The position numbers and the translations under genes are program-made. DNA of 64,000 nucleotides, taken from Lysobacterales bacterium. Its GTDB lineage: Bacteria; Pseudomonadota; Gammaproteobacteria; Xanthomonadales; Rhodanobacteraceae. Location of the stretch: contig JADJHN010000001.1 of assembly GCA_016707485.1 (NCBI GenBank), positions 248,001 through 312,000 of the forward strand, in the 5' to 3' direction. How positions within the stretch are numbered: position 1 is the stretch's first letter; every line of letters starts with the position of its first letter. Positions 46,193-55,015 of this stretch are shown here, piece after piece. The notes beneath the pieces are model-generated. The model searched no databases. It was not told the DNA's origin and saw only the letters and a list, made by a program, of their open reading frames with translations.

Positions 46193-47032
46193 TCAGATCA
46201 ATTCCAGCGGCTGCGACTCCCAGGCGGCCTTGAGCATGCGCAGGACGTCGTCTTCCGCAGCAAGGGCATGCGCGTCGATGGATTCGATCATCGGACCGAC
46301 CGAACCCGCGTTGAGCATGAAGGCACTGCGGAACCCGCCCAGCTGGTCGAGGTGGAGCGGAGCGCTGACCGACTCGATGCCTTGCTCGCGCAGGCCGCGC
46401 TCGATCAGCTGCAGGGTGGTTCCGCGCAAGGCTGGCGCATTCGGCCAGGTTACCCGCCGGCCGTCCCAGAAGCCGATGTTCCAGGTCGAACCCTCGGCAA
46501 TCGCGCCGGCGGAAGTGGTCAACAGCACGTCGTCGAATCCCTCGATCCGTGCCTGCCGGGACAGCTGCAACACATCGAACATGCCGACGTGCTTGAGGTG
46601 CGGCAACACGCGCGCACAGGTCATCGATTTCAGCCGCAGCGACCCGCTGCTTGGTGCCCGCACGGGACGCGTCGCGATCAGCACATCGGCTGCAACCGGG
46701 CGTTCCGGATGAGCGCGATCGAATGCCAGCGAAAACACGCTGATGCGCAGGGACAGCGGAGCATCGCCAATCACCCGGGAAAGCTGCGCGCGCAGCCGGT
46801 CGGTGTCGAGTTCGCTGCCGAACAACTCGCGGGTCGCCGCCACCAGCCGCTGCAGATGCAGGCTGAATCCGCGTGCGCGGCGCTCGATGACCTGCAGGGT
46901 GGTGAAATGCCCATAGTTGACCTGGGCGAAAACGGCCAGTTCCTCGATCGTCGGCGCACGGCCATTCAGCAGGATGCGCGGGATCAATGGCGGCGACGTG
47001 CCACCGGTCACGACTTCGCTGGTTTGCTGCAT
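46193..47032 (-). CDS. Class IV aminotransferase family protein (PabC/IlvE fold)
   Basis: A 279-residue PLP enzyme of fold type IV. VNYGHFTTLQVIERRARGFSLHLQRL is the N-terminal part (pieces NYGHFTTLQV and HLQRL), and the PLP Lys is in LPHLKHVGMFDVL. The cofactor phosphate region is AIAEGSTWNIGFW. It could be an aminodeoxychorismate lyase or a D-amino acid or branched-chain aminotransferase; the sequence does not decide. It overlaps no neighbour, and the MAPEG gene follows upstream by 10 bases on the same strand. Confidence 0.85.
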   Translation of the reverse strand: MQQTSEVVTGGTSPPLIPRILLNGRAPTIEELAVFAQVNYGHFTTLQVIERRARGFSLHLQRLVAATRELFGSELDTDRLRAQLSRVIGDAPLSLRISVFSLAFDRAHPERPVAADVLIATRPVRAPSSGSLRLKSMTCARVLPHLKHVGMFDVLQLSRQARIEGFDDVLLTTSAGAIAEGSTWNIGFWDGRRVTWPNAPALRGTTLQLIERGLREQGIESVSAPLHLDQLGGFRSAFMLNAGSVGPMIESIDAHALAAEDDVLRMLKAAWESQPLELI

Positions 47033-47042
47033 GGCGGCGTGC

Positions 47043-47432
47043 TCAGAAGAGTCCGCTCAGCACCATGAGCAGGCCGACCAGCGATACCGCCCAGACCAGC
47101 GTGCGCAGATACGGCACGCCGGCGGCGTACAGCGGCAGGTAAGCCAGGCGTGCCCAGAAATACAGTTGCGCACCGAGTGCCGTCTGCGCGTCGGCCTTCT
47201 GCATCAACATCACCGCCAGCACGGCGGCGGCGAAGAACGCGAAGGTTTCGAGGAAATTGCGGCTGGCGCGATCGAGACGCCCGGCGACAGGGTTCAATGG
47301 CGGTGCCATGCCATCGCGTGGGCCAGCATTCCATTTGATACCGCGCTGCGCCGTCGCGAACGTTGCGGCCAAGGCAATCTGCACGAGGCCCAGCGCAATG
47401 GACCAGACCAGCATCTTCATTTCAATCGACAT
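47043..47432 (-). CDS. MAPEG family membrane protein
   Basis: A 129-residue four-helix membrane protein of the MAPEG group (eicosanoid/glutathione metabolism fold). RASRNFLETFAFFAAAVL is the family signature and YFWARLAYLPLYAAGVPYLRT the second. The start at 47432 has GGGAGGA upstream. It lies 10 bases before the aminotransferase gene and is probably co-transcribed. A second, different MAPEG gene is at 51134. Confidence 0.88.
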   Translation of the reverse strand: MSIEMKMLVWSIALGLVQIALAATFATAQRGIKWNAGPRDGMAPPLNPVAGRLDRASRNFLETFAFFAAAVLAVMLMQKADAQTALGAQLYFWARLAYLPLYAAGVPYLRTLVWAVSLVGLLMVLSGLF

Positions 47433-47674
47433 TGCATCCTCCCGGGTTGGAATCCGATAGTGCCGACTTTTCCGCATTCATGCATGCGTGCAGACCATCC
47501 GCATGACAGGCGCTGTGGCATGCTTGCGCACCGCGCGGCTTGCCAAGGCAACCAGCCTTCGCTGCGCCACGCTGCACGCGTGGCGAACCTTCCGAATGGC
47601 ATGTCGGCTGCGCCACTTGATCCGCGTTGCCCCAGGTAGATTCCGATGGCTCCCAGACCTTCCGAGACGATGAC

Positions 47675-48625
47675 GTGAGCACGCTTTCCGCAGCCGCAAA
47701 GGCCCAGTTGCAGATCCATTTCTGCGTCCTGCTGTGGGGCTTCACGGCCATCCTCGGCAAGATGATCAGCCTGCCCGCCCTGCCTCTGGTCTGGTGGCGC
47801 ATGCTTGTCGTCGTTGGCGTGATCGCACTGCTGCCGCGCGCCTGGCGCGGACTGCGCAAGATGTCGCCGAAGCTGGTTCTTGCGTATTCCGGCATTGGCG
47901 TCCTGGTCGCCCTGCACTGGCTGACCTTCTATGGTGCGATCAAGCTCGCCAACGCCTCGGTCGCGGCCACCTGCATTGCGCTGGCCACCGCCTTTACCGC
48001 CCTGGTCGAACCGAAACTTGCGCATCGCGCGTTTTCCAGGCGCGAACTGGCACTGGGTCTGGCCGTATTGCCGGGCGTCGCCCTCGTCGTTGGCGGCGTG
48101 CCTGACGACTTTCGCATCGGCATCATCGTCGGCGCGATTTCGGCATTCTTCGTCGCATTGTTCGGCTCGCTCAACAAGCGCCTCGTCGAACACGGCGATC
48201 CGCTGACCGTGACCGGCATCGAACTCGGTTCCGGCACGCTGGCGCTGACCGCACTGTCGCCCTTGATGCCATGGATATTCCCGGCGTTTTCCGGTGACCT
48301 CTTCAGCATTCCGGGTGGCCGCGACATGGCCCTGATCCTGATCCTGTCGATCTTCTGCACGCTGCTGCCGTTTGCCTTGTCACTGGTCGCGTTGCGTCAC
48401 ATGAGTGCGTTTGGCGCGCAACTCGCGGTCAACCTCGAACCCATCTATGCCATCGTGCTTGCCGCCATCCTGTTTGGCGAACAGCATGAGCTGACGCCCC
48501 TGTTCTATGTCGGCGTCGTCATCATCCTGGCTGCCGTGTTCATCCATCCGCTGCTCGGCACGCCCAAGCAACAGGTGCAACCGGAGATCCTTGCCGTGGC
48601 CGAGGCGAAGAACATCCTCGAATGA
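47675..48625 (+). CDS. EamA/DMT superfamily transporter
   Basis: A 316-residue transporter with ten hydrophobic helices in two EamA repeats. VLLWGFTAILGKM opens the first repeat and FFVALFGSLNKRLVE the second. ALHWLTFYGAIKLANASVAA and LVALRHMSAFGAQLAVNLEP are typical DMT motifs. The GTG at 47675 is the likeliest start; an upstream ATG at 47627 gives 16 more residues. Substrate is unknown; drugs, amino acids or nucleosides are usual. Confidence 0.88.
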   Translation: MSTLSAAAKAQLQIHFCVLLWGFTAILGKMISLPALPLVWWRMLVVVGVIALLPRAWRGLRKMSPKLVLAYSGIGVLVALHWLTFYGAIKLANASVAATCIALATAFTALVEPKLAHRAFSRRELALGLAVLPGVALVVGGVPDDFRIGIIVGAISAFFVALFGSLNKRLVEHGDPLTVTGIELGSGTLALTALSPLMPWIFPAFSGDLFSIPGGRDMALILILSIFCTLLPFALSLVALRHMSAFGAQLAVNLEPIYAIVLAAILFGEQHELTPLFYVGVVIILAAVFIHPLLGTPKQQVQPEILAVAEAKNILE

Positions 48626-48680
48626 CCGGCAGCCGGCCGGCACGTGGCACCCTCCCACGGTTGGCGGGACCGTGGACTAG

Positions 48681-49095
48681 TCACGTGCGCGCCCAGGTTT
48701 TCGGTTCGATCAAATCCCGTAGATTGCCGTACAGATCCTCGAAAACGACGGCCGTGCCGTAGTCCTCGTGACGCGGTTCTTCACGGAAATGCACGCCTTG
48801 CGCCTGCATGCGCGCACGGTCGCGCTTGAAATCATCGGTATGGCGGAAGAGGGGAACCCGTCCCCGGCCTGTTTGCCGATGCGGCTGGCCTGTTCGTCAT
48901 TGACTGCCCGCGCCAGCAGCAAACAGGCGCCTTGCGAGCCACGCGGAACAATCCTGACCCAGCGCCTGGCCGCATGCACGGGCGTGTCTTCGAGCAATTG
49001 GAAATCCAGCGCCCGCGTATACCAGTCAATGGCTTCTTAATGGCCGCGAACGACGAGGACAAGGCATGCAATTGCTGTGATCTGTTCGACTCCAT
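48681..49095 (-). pseudogene. VOC/glyoxalase-family pseudogene
   Basis: Reading the minus strand in pieces gives a complete VOC protein: EQITAIACLVLVV, then an in-frame TAA at 49037-49039, then EAIDWYTRALDFQLLEDTPV and ACLLLARAVNDEQ. After GDGFP the frame shifts by one base at the GGGG run 48851-48854 (plus strand). It then continues as LFRHTDDFKRDRARMQAQGV, FREEPRHEDYGTAVVFEDLYG and IEPKTWART up to a stop at 48681. The first ATG (49095) is also out of frame with the start. At least two lesions make this a decayed gene. Confidence 0.78.
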
Positions 49096-49237
49096 CGGTG
49101 GGTGCCGCGCGTTTCGGAATGCGGCATGCGTGCCGATACCATCGGCATCGGCCAGGACCAGATAGTGGCGTGGTCAGGAGCGGATGGCGATCGTCGCCTT
49201 GACCGGAGACGGGGTCGGATCATTCCGTTGTTATTAT

Positions 49238-49253
49238 TCGTCATATTTGACGA
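49238..49253. promoter_or_regulatory. Inverted repeat, candidate HipB operator
   Basis: TCGTCA-TATT-TGACGA is a perfect 6-base inverted repeat in a locally AT-rich stretch, just upstream of a promoter-like TTGAAA/TATCTT pair. TCGTCA occurs again at 49367-49372 within CTCGTCATGCGAG next to the hipB start. HipB proteins bind palindromes at their own promoters; the match to any known HipB site is not shown. Confidence 0.4.
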
Positions 49254-49260
49254 TTATTAC

Positions 49261-49289
49261 TTGAAATATCCGATTTTTCGCCTTATCTT
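49261..49289 (+). promoter_or_regulatory. Sigma-70-like promoter for hipB-hipA
   Basis: TTGAAA at 49261-49266 and TATCTT at 49284-49289 are separated by 17 bases, about 95 bases before the hipB ATG. The stretch is far more AT-rich than its surroundings, as expected for a promoter. Confidence 0.45.
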
Positions 49290-49383
49290 GCGAATACGAA
49301 TATCAGATTGAATTGAACACTACTCGCAGAAAAAGTCGACTTGATTGGTCCAAATCCGAATTTCTCGTCATGCGAGGCGAATA

Positions 49384-49734
49384 ATGGACAACAAAAGCCC
49401 AATCGGCGATGCCCGCCTGCTGCAGATCATGGGCGAGCGCATCAGCCAGCGCCGTCTCCAGCGCAATCGCAGCCAGGCTCACCTGGCCAGCGAAGCCGGC
49501 GTCTCCAAACGCACGCTCGAACGCGTCGAGGCGGGCGGATCCATCCAGCTCTCCAATTTCATCCGCATCCTGCGCGCGCTCGACCTGCTCGACGGGCTCG
49601 ATGCACTGCTTCCCGAGCCGCTGCCAAGCCCGCTGCAACAACTCAAGCTGCAGGGCCGCCAACGCCAACGCGCCTCCACGGTGCGCGAACCCGAAGCGGC
49701 AAGCGAGGCCTGGACCTGGAACGACGAATCGTGA
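49384..49734 (+). CDS. hipB: HipB-like helix-turn-helix antitoxin
   Basis: A 116-residue Xre-family regulator. The HTH is RISQRRLQRNRSQAHLASEAGVSKRTLERVEAG (key pieces QAHLASEAGVS and RTLERVEAG). The acidic, Trp-containing tail AWTWNDES is typical of HipB, whose C-terminus contacts HipA. It would repress its own operon and neutralise HipA. GAGG lies upstream of ATG 49384. The stop overlaps the hipA GTG by 4 bases. Since hipA is frameshifted, HipB may now be an orphan regulator. Confidence 0.85.
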   Translation: MDNKSPIGDARLLQIMGERISQRRLQRNRSQAHLASEAGVSKRTLERVEAGGSIQLSNFIRILRALDLLDGLDALLPEPLPSPLQQLKLQGRQRQRASTVREPEAASEAWTWNDES

Positions 49735-51037
49735 CGACGCTTGCCGAGGTTCGCCTCTGGGGTCGCGCCATCGGTGCCGTCTCGGTCGAGGATGCGACCG
49801 CTACCGCCGCGTTCCAGTACACGCCGGAATTCGCCCGCAGCGGCATCGAGGTGGCACCGCTGATGATGCCGCTCGATGAGCGCATTTACGCCTTCCCGAC
49901 GCTCGCCCGGGAAACCTTCCATGGCTTGCCCGGCCTGCTCGCCGATTCCCTGCCCGATCGATTCGGCAATGCCCTGATCGATGCCTGGCTGGCCACGCAG
50001 GGACGCACGCCGGAGAGTTTCAATGCGGTCGAACGTCTCTGCTACATCGGCGCACGCGGCATGGGTGCGCTGGAGTTCGCGCCTGCCACCGGCCCCAAGG
50101 CCCGCGAGGCGCAGAAAATCGAAGTCGATGCGCTGGTGCGCCTGGCTTCCGAGGTCCTCACCCGGCGGTATCAGCTCAATCACTCGTTCGCCGGAGAACA
50201 CTCGGCGGAAACCCTGCGCGACATCCTGCGCGTCGGCACCTCGGCCGGTGGCGCGCGGGCAAAGGCAGTCGTTGCCTGGAACCGCGAAACCAACGAGGTA
50301 CGTTCGGGGCAAGTCGCCGCCGGTGCCGGTTTCCGGAATACTGGATCCTCAAGTTCGACGGCGTCAGCGGCAACCGGGACAAGGAGCTTGAAGACCCGAA
50401 GGGCTACGGTGCCATCGAGTACGCCTATGCGCTGATGGCCCGCGCCGCCGGCATCGACATCAGCGAATGCCGCTTGCTCGAGGAAAACGGTCGCCGGCAT
50501 TTCATGACGCGCCGCTTCGATCGCCTTGAGGGAGGCGGGAAACTGCATATGCAGTCGCGTGGGGCGCTCGCCCACTACGACTACAACATGGCCGGTGCCT
50601 GCAGCTACGAACAGGCCATGCAGGTGATCCGCCGCCTTGGCCTCGGCATGGCCGCGATCGAGGAGCAATTCCGGCGCATGGCCTTCAACATCATCGCGCG
50701 CAACCAGGATGACCACGTCAAGAACATCGCCTTCCTCATGGACAAGGCCGGGCGCTGGTCCCTGTCACCGGCCTTCGATGTCACCTACAGCTTCAACCCG
50801 GACGGCCTGTGGACCGCGATGCAGCAGATGACCATGAACGGCAAGCGCGACGGCTTCACCCTGGAGGATTTCCGCGCCTGCGCCCAGGCAGCCTCGATGA
50901 AACGCGGTCGCGCCGAAACAATCATCGCCGAGGTGACCGAGGCGGTGCGCGGTTGGCCCGGGTTTGCCCTGCGCGCCGAGGTCATGCCCGGCTGGACGCA
51001 AACCATTGGCCAGAACCTGCGCCTGGGCATCGGTTGA
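49731..51037 (+). pseudogene. hipA: HipA-like serine/threonine kinase toxin, frameshifted near 50333
   Basis: The first part reads GTG 49731 through ADSLPDRFGNALIDAWL and VGTSAGGARAKAVVAWN (kinase P-loop region). At TTCC 50331-50334 the frame breaks: one base over it continues as EYWILKFDGVSGNRDKELED, then FMTRRFDRLEGGGKL, and the kinase core IIARNQDDHVKNIAFLMD with the catalytic Asp and LSPAFDVTYS, ending at 51037. Restoring one base (for example CCC instead of CC) gives 435 residues, the usual HipA length. As given, the toxin is cut in two and probably inactive. Confidence 0.82.
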
Positions 51038-51133
51038 TCAGCCCGGCAGGCGCGCCCAGTCGCGACAGACTGCCCGCAATTGGCGCAAGCACGTATGCTC
51101 CCCGGCGAACGTCATCCGCCACCGAGGTCAGCC

Positions 51134-51529
51134 ATGTCGCTTGTCAACCTGCTTGTCGCAATCGCCTTGTTCCAGTATGTATTCTTTGCATCGCGGGTCG
51201 GCTGGGCTCGTGGAAAATATGGCGTCCATGCGCCCGCCACCACCGGCCACGAGATTTTCGAGCGCTACTACCGGGTCCAGAGCAATACCCTGGAGTTGCT
51301 GATCCTGCTGGTTCCCGCCGTGTGGCTCGCCACCGCATACTGGAACCCGCTGTTCATTGCGGCAATGCTGGCGATCTACGTCATTGGCCGGCAGCTCTAT
51401 TACCTCGCCTATATCGCGGATCCGAAAAAGCGCTCGATGGGTTTCGGCCTGTCCCTGCTGCCGATCCTCGCCCTGCTGGCAGCGGCGCTGGCCGGCGCTG
51501 CCTGGAGCCTGTTTCGCAACGGCATCTGA
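51134..51529 (+). CDS. MAPEG family membrane protein (second copy)
   Basis: A 131-residue membrane protein with four hydrophobic helices. HEIFERYYRVQSNTLELLILLVPA is the MAPEG signature (pieces FERYYRVQ and NTLELL), and RQLYYLAYIADPKKRS closes the third helix. GAGGT lies before ATG 51134. It resembles microsomal glutathione transferase-like proteins and is distinct from the copy at 47043. A broken soluble glutathione transferase lies next door on the other strand, which may reflect a shared role. Confidence 0.88.
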   Translation: MSLVNLLVAIALFQYVFFASRVGWARGKYGVHAPATTGHEIFERYYRVQSNTLELLILLVPAVWLATAYWNPLFIAAMLAIYVIGRQLYYLAYIADPKKRSMGFGLSLLPILALLAAALAGAAWSLFRNGI

Positions 51530-51610
51530 GATGGCCCGGCCTCGACATTGACGTGTTGTTGATGCCCATGGCACGGCACCGCTGTTGGCCAACGAACGCT
51601 TGACGGGGAC

Positions 51611-52314
51611 TCAGGCCTGCGCCGGAATGACAAGCCCGCGTTGCACCGCGGGTCGCTCCAGTGCCGCGCCCAGCCAACGTCCAACGTGCGCATATGAGTC
51701 GAATCCGACCAGTTCGCGCGCCTCGTAAAACGTGATCAGGTTGTTGACCCAGCCGATCGTGGCGATGTCGGCGATCGAGTAGTCGTCGCCCATGATCCAT
51801 GCGCGTCCGTCCAGGCGGCCATCGAGCACGCCGAGCAGACGTTTGGATTCGGCGACATAGCGCTGCAGCGGTCGCTTGTCTTCGTATTCCTTGCCGGCGA
51901 ACTTGTTGAAGAAGCCAAGCTGGCCAAACATCGGGCCGATCGAGGCCATCTGGAAATGCACCCACTGGATGGTTTGCCAGTACTGCGCCCGATCGGAAGA
52001 AATGAACCGCCCCGACTTTTCCGCCAGATACTGGAGGATAGCCCCGGATTCGAATAGCGCCAGGGGCGCGTCGCCCGGTCCATGCGGATCGATGATTGCC
52101 GGGATCTTTCCGTTCGGATTGAGCGATAGAAACGCCGGGGTGTGACTCTCGTTTTCATGATGTCGACCCGATGCGCCTCGTACGGCAGACCGGTTTCTTC
52201 CAGCATGATCGAGACCTTGACCCCGTTTGGCGTGGCCAGCGAATAAAGCTGGATGCGATCGGGGAACCGCGCCGGCCAGCGTTCGGTGATCGGGGATTCT
52301 TCAAGCGTTGACAT
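51611..52314 (-). pseudogene. Glutathione S-transferase family (YfcG-like), frameshifted near 52152
   Basis: From ATG 52314 the frame reads IQLYSLATPNGVKVSIMLEE and YEAHRVDIMK, then turns into non-family sequence at AAAA (plus TTTT 52152-52155). One base over it continues NESHTPAFLSLNPNGKIPAI, then IIDP, LALFESGAILQYLAEKSGRF, the second domain GQLGFFNKFAGKEYED and the stop at 51611. Loss of one A from a run of five explains it. The restored protein would be 234 residues, close to the YfcG/YghU disulfide-reductase type. It is either a real frameshift or a sequence error. Confidence 0.82.
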
Positions 52315-52403
52315 GTATGCTCCTCGGTCATGCAATACAGAACACCCATATTGGGATTTCCATGGCGCGCACAAGCGCGTCCCGCCGCTCCCGGAGAAAC
52401 GGC

Positions 52404-53192
52404 ATGAAACGGTTGCGATTTCCGCGATGCATGGCCGGCGCAGCCCTTGCGCTGCTGATCGGCGGTTGCGCGGCGGGCGGCGACGTGCGCAAACCGATTC
52501 CGGCGGCGACCCACGCTGCAACGCAAGCTGCGCATCGACTGGTCGTGGTTCTGCCCGGGCGCGGTGATGATCTGGCGTCGCTTGAACGCAGGCGCGTGGC
52601 ACAGACGATCCAGGCCGCATGGCCCGACGCGGACGTGATCCTCACCGGACTGACCATGCCGTTCTATCGCCAGGGCCAGGCAAGCAAACGATTGCATGAT
52701 GAAATCATCGGGCCCGCGCAGGGCCCTGGAAATCGCGAACTGTGGATCGTCGGCATCTCGCTCGGCGGCATGGGTGCGATGCTGTACGAACGTGAATATC
52801 CGGGACAGGCCGACGGCATCCTGTTGCTGTCGCCCTATCTCGGCGACAACGCCATCCACGACGAGATCCGTGCGGCTGGCAGCCTCGCCCGCTGGAATCC
52901 GGGCCCGCTGCAGGCTGTCAATGCAGGCACGTTCCAGCACGAACTGTGGCGCACCGCGAAAACCTGGCAGCAAACGCCCACGCGTGCAGCGGCGGTGTGG
53001 CTAGGCTATGGCAGCGACGAGCCCTTCCGCACACCGATCGAACTGCTCAGCCCCGCCCTGCCCGCCGATCATGTCGTCATGCTCCCCGGCAGGCATGACT
53101 GGAAGCTGTGGAATGCCACCTTGCAGGAAATGCTCAAGCGGATTCGAATGGAGCGGGATGCGATCGGCGAGCCGCGCAGCCGAATCAATTAG
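52404..53192 (+). CDS. Predicted lipoprotein alpha/beta hydrolase
   Basis: A 262-residue exported hydrolase. The start at 52404 has GGAGAAA upstream. The signal ends in lipobox ALLIGGC. The nucleophile elbow is IVGISLGGMGAML, the early strand is LVVVLPGRGDD, and the catalytic His is in LPGRHDWKLW near the end, with an Asp probable in GYGSDEPF. It resembles dienelactone-hydrolase-like esterases. It is divergent from the broken glutathione transferase and converges with the HsdR remnant, overlapping it by 8 bases. Confidence 0.82.
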   Translation: MKRLRFPRCMAGAALALLIGGCAAGGDVRKPIPAATHAATQAAHRLVVVLPGRGDDLASLERRRVAQTIQAAWPDADVILTGLTMPFYRQGQASKRLHDEIIGPAQGPGNRELWIVGISLGGMGAMLYEREYPGQADGILLLSPYLGDNAIHDEIRAAGSLARWNPGPLQAVNAGTFQHELWRTAKTWQQTPTRAAAVWLGYGSDEPFRTPIELLSPALPADHVVMLPGRHDWKLWNATLQEMLKRIRMERDAIGEPRSRIN

Positions 53193-53412
53193 CCAGCGCC
53201 CAATCCACGCAGAGCAGTTCGGCTTGTGCCAGCACTGTCTTCACGGCTTCCTCCTGCAAGTCGGGTGGGTACCCATACTTGTTGAGGATTCGTTTCACCA
53301 TCACCTTGATTCGGGCACGCGCACTTTCGCGAAGATTCCAGTCGATGGTCACGCTCTTTTTCACCTGGGTGATCAACTCGGCGGCAATGAGCCTCAGCTT
53401 GTCATCGCCCAT
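53185..53412 (-). pseudogene. Orphan C-terminal fragment of type I restriction subunit HsdR (DUF3387)
   Basis: A 75-residue open frame whose sequence matches the very C-terminus of HsdR: LRLIAAELITQVKKSVTID, then WNLRESARARIKVMVKRIL, then NKYGYPPDLQEEAVKTVLAQ. A complete HsdR is about 1000 residues with helicase and nuclease domains, none of which is present. No hsdM or hsdS is nearby. It is therefore a remnant of a lost restriction-modification locus, beside an intact Mrr-like nuclease gene. It might still be translated, but no function is expected. Confidence 0.75.
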
Positions 53413-53439
53413 GGCGGTGCCAACGCCGACGGGCGAACC

Positions 53440-54456
53440 CTAGGCAGGCCAGTAGAGTCGCTTGAGCGGCACCAGTCGTCGAGTTTCGCTGTCGACCGTC
53501 TCGTAATAGTCCACGAGCGCCCTGACAATGTCATCAAGCTCCCAGAGGGTCACCGGGATGCTGGCACGGTCAGCCTCGTAGCGCGAGTCCTTGCTGAAGC
53601 CACCGGTGCTCACGTAAAGCCCGCGGTCGTCCTTGTGACGTCCGCCAAGGAAGCTTCGCACCTCCTTGCTGCCCATTGCACCACTACGGTGTTTGACCTC
53701 GACAACGATGCGAGGATTTTCGAATCCCAAACCATCGGGTGAAGCGACAATGTCCGCGCCGCGATCCGGTCCGCGTGGCGATACGCGAGTCTTGTAGCCC
53801 ATTGCCCGAAGGATGCCGGCGATCAGCTCCTGCATTTCGTCCCAGTCGAGCTGGCTGATCCTGTCCTTGATGAACTCCAAGGCACGGACTTCCAGGCTCT
53901 GAAGCAGATCTTCCGTCTCCTCGCTGGACTCTTCATAGTCGGGTTGAACCATCGCGGGTGCGCGCTCGTCGGACTCGAGTTTGTTGAGCGCGACGCGGAG
54001 AATCTCGGCGGCAGCAGACGGTGGCACCTGGAACAGCGTCATCGTCGAGCCGAGCGAATTCTTAGTGCTGACGCCGAGGTCATCTCGGTCTATTTCATGC
54101 TCCCAGCGCGTCCGTCGGAGCATGGTCATGCCCGGTTGAGCAGGATTCGGGTCGACGGTCAGATCGCCCTCGATCGTCCCGATCAGATAGCGGCGGGCGG
54201 ATGGATCATAAGTAATGACCTTGTCGCCCTTCTCGACCTTGTTGATGTAGCGCCAGACTTGCGATGCGCCAGCAAGCACCGAGCCCGGCTTCAAATCGGG
54301 GCGCCGCTCTGCGAATACCTCGGCCAACTCGTTGCGAGAAACTCCGGGCTTTGCAACATGCGCCAACTCCCTCCAGCCGAGCGCCACGACCTTCTGGTCG
54401 CGAAATTCTTCGTAGAGCCGTCCGCTATCACCACGGACCATCCACATGTGGGTCAT
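53440..54456 (-). CDS. Mrr-like restriction endonuclease
   Basis: A 338-residue predicted DNA nuclease. The Mrr catalytic domain (about 200-315) carries the Asp in GPDRGADIVASPDG and Glu-x-Lys in IVVEVKHRSG, plus LYVSTGGFSKDS. The N-terminal 120 residues, starting HMWMVRGDSGRLYEEF and including WRYINKVEKGDKVITYDP, resemble PUA/EVE-like modules that may read modified bases. Such proteins usually cut methylated foreign DNA. I chose the start at 54456; ATG 54477 is also open. It sits with HEPN-nucleotidyltransferase and HsdR remnants, forming a small defence cluster. Confidence 0.85.
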   Translation of the reverse strand: MTHMWMVRGDSGRLYEEFRDQKVVALGWRELAHVAKPGVSRNELAEVFAERRPDLKPGSVLAGASQVWRYINKVEKGDKVITYDPSARRYLIGTIEGDLTVDPNPAQPGMTMLRRTRWEHEIDRDDLGVSTKNSLGSTMTLFQVPPSAAAEILRVALNKLESDERAPAMVQPDYEESSEETEDLLQSLEVRALEFIKDRISQLDWDEMQELIAGILRAMGYKTRVSPRGPDRGADIVASPDGLGFENPRIVVEVKHRSGAMGSKEVRSFLGGRHKDDRGLYVSTGGFSKDSRYEADRASIPVTLWELDDIVRALVDYYETVDSETRRLVPLKRLYWPA

Positions 54457-54592
54457 TTGGGTCTTTCCCCCATCCATTGCGATGAATGGATACTAGCGCA
54501 CAGGCAACAGCGGAACCGAGGTGCGCAATTTCGCGACAGTCGAATGTGTCTGGTGTTTCGAGGGACCGAGCCATGACCCTGTGCGACTTGTC

Positions 54593-55015
54593 TCAGCGTG
54601 GCGCGCTCAACGCGTCGAGTTTGGCTGCTACCGTTCCACACGCCGTAATCAGGTCGGCGACGATGCGCGTGTCTACATCGAGTTCCCCTTCGTATTCGGC
54701 GACATTTCGCAGATGGTGGCATTTGTCCAGTACGCGCCACACCTCCGGGCCAAGGCCCAGTGTGTGGGGGAGACTCTGGAACACGATGTAGCGCTGGTTC
54801 GCGCGGTAACCGAGGCGACGCAATGCCGCCAGACACAAAGCATGAGCGGCGTTGTAGGCCAGGTCGAATCGGCTCTCGAGTGACAGGGTCTCGTTCCTCG
54901 CGTCCTTCAGTCGCGCCAGCGCGGAACGCTTGAGTCCCTCGAACTCGCGAGCGTCCGGTGGTTCGCCCGTCAGCGGTTTGCCGGGGCCGACCAGCTTATC
55001 CAGCGCTGAGGTCAC
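54593..55015 (-). CDS. HEPN-domain protein (HepT-like partner)
   Basis: A 140-residue, mostly helical protein of the HEPN type. LKRSALARLKDARNETLSLE, then ESRFDLAYNAAHALCLAALR, and LDKCHHLRNVAEYEGELDVD are typical of the partner of MNT nucleotidyltransferases. The classic Arg-x4-6-His of HEPN RNases is not clear: RNVAEYEG lacks the His, so nuclease activity is uncertain. It overlaps the end of the nucleotidyltransferase gene by 20 bases, and the pair is probably a toxin-antitoxin unit. Confidence 0.8.
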   Translation of the reverse strand: MTSALDKLVGPGKPLTGEPPDAREFEGLKRSALARLKDARNETLSLESRFDLAYNAAHALCLAALRRLGYRANQRYIVFQSLPHTLGLGPEVWRVLDKCHHLRNVAEYEGELDVDTRIVADLITACGTVAAKLDALSAPR

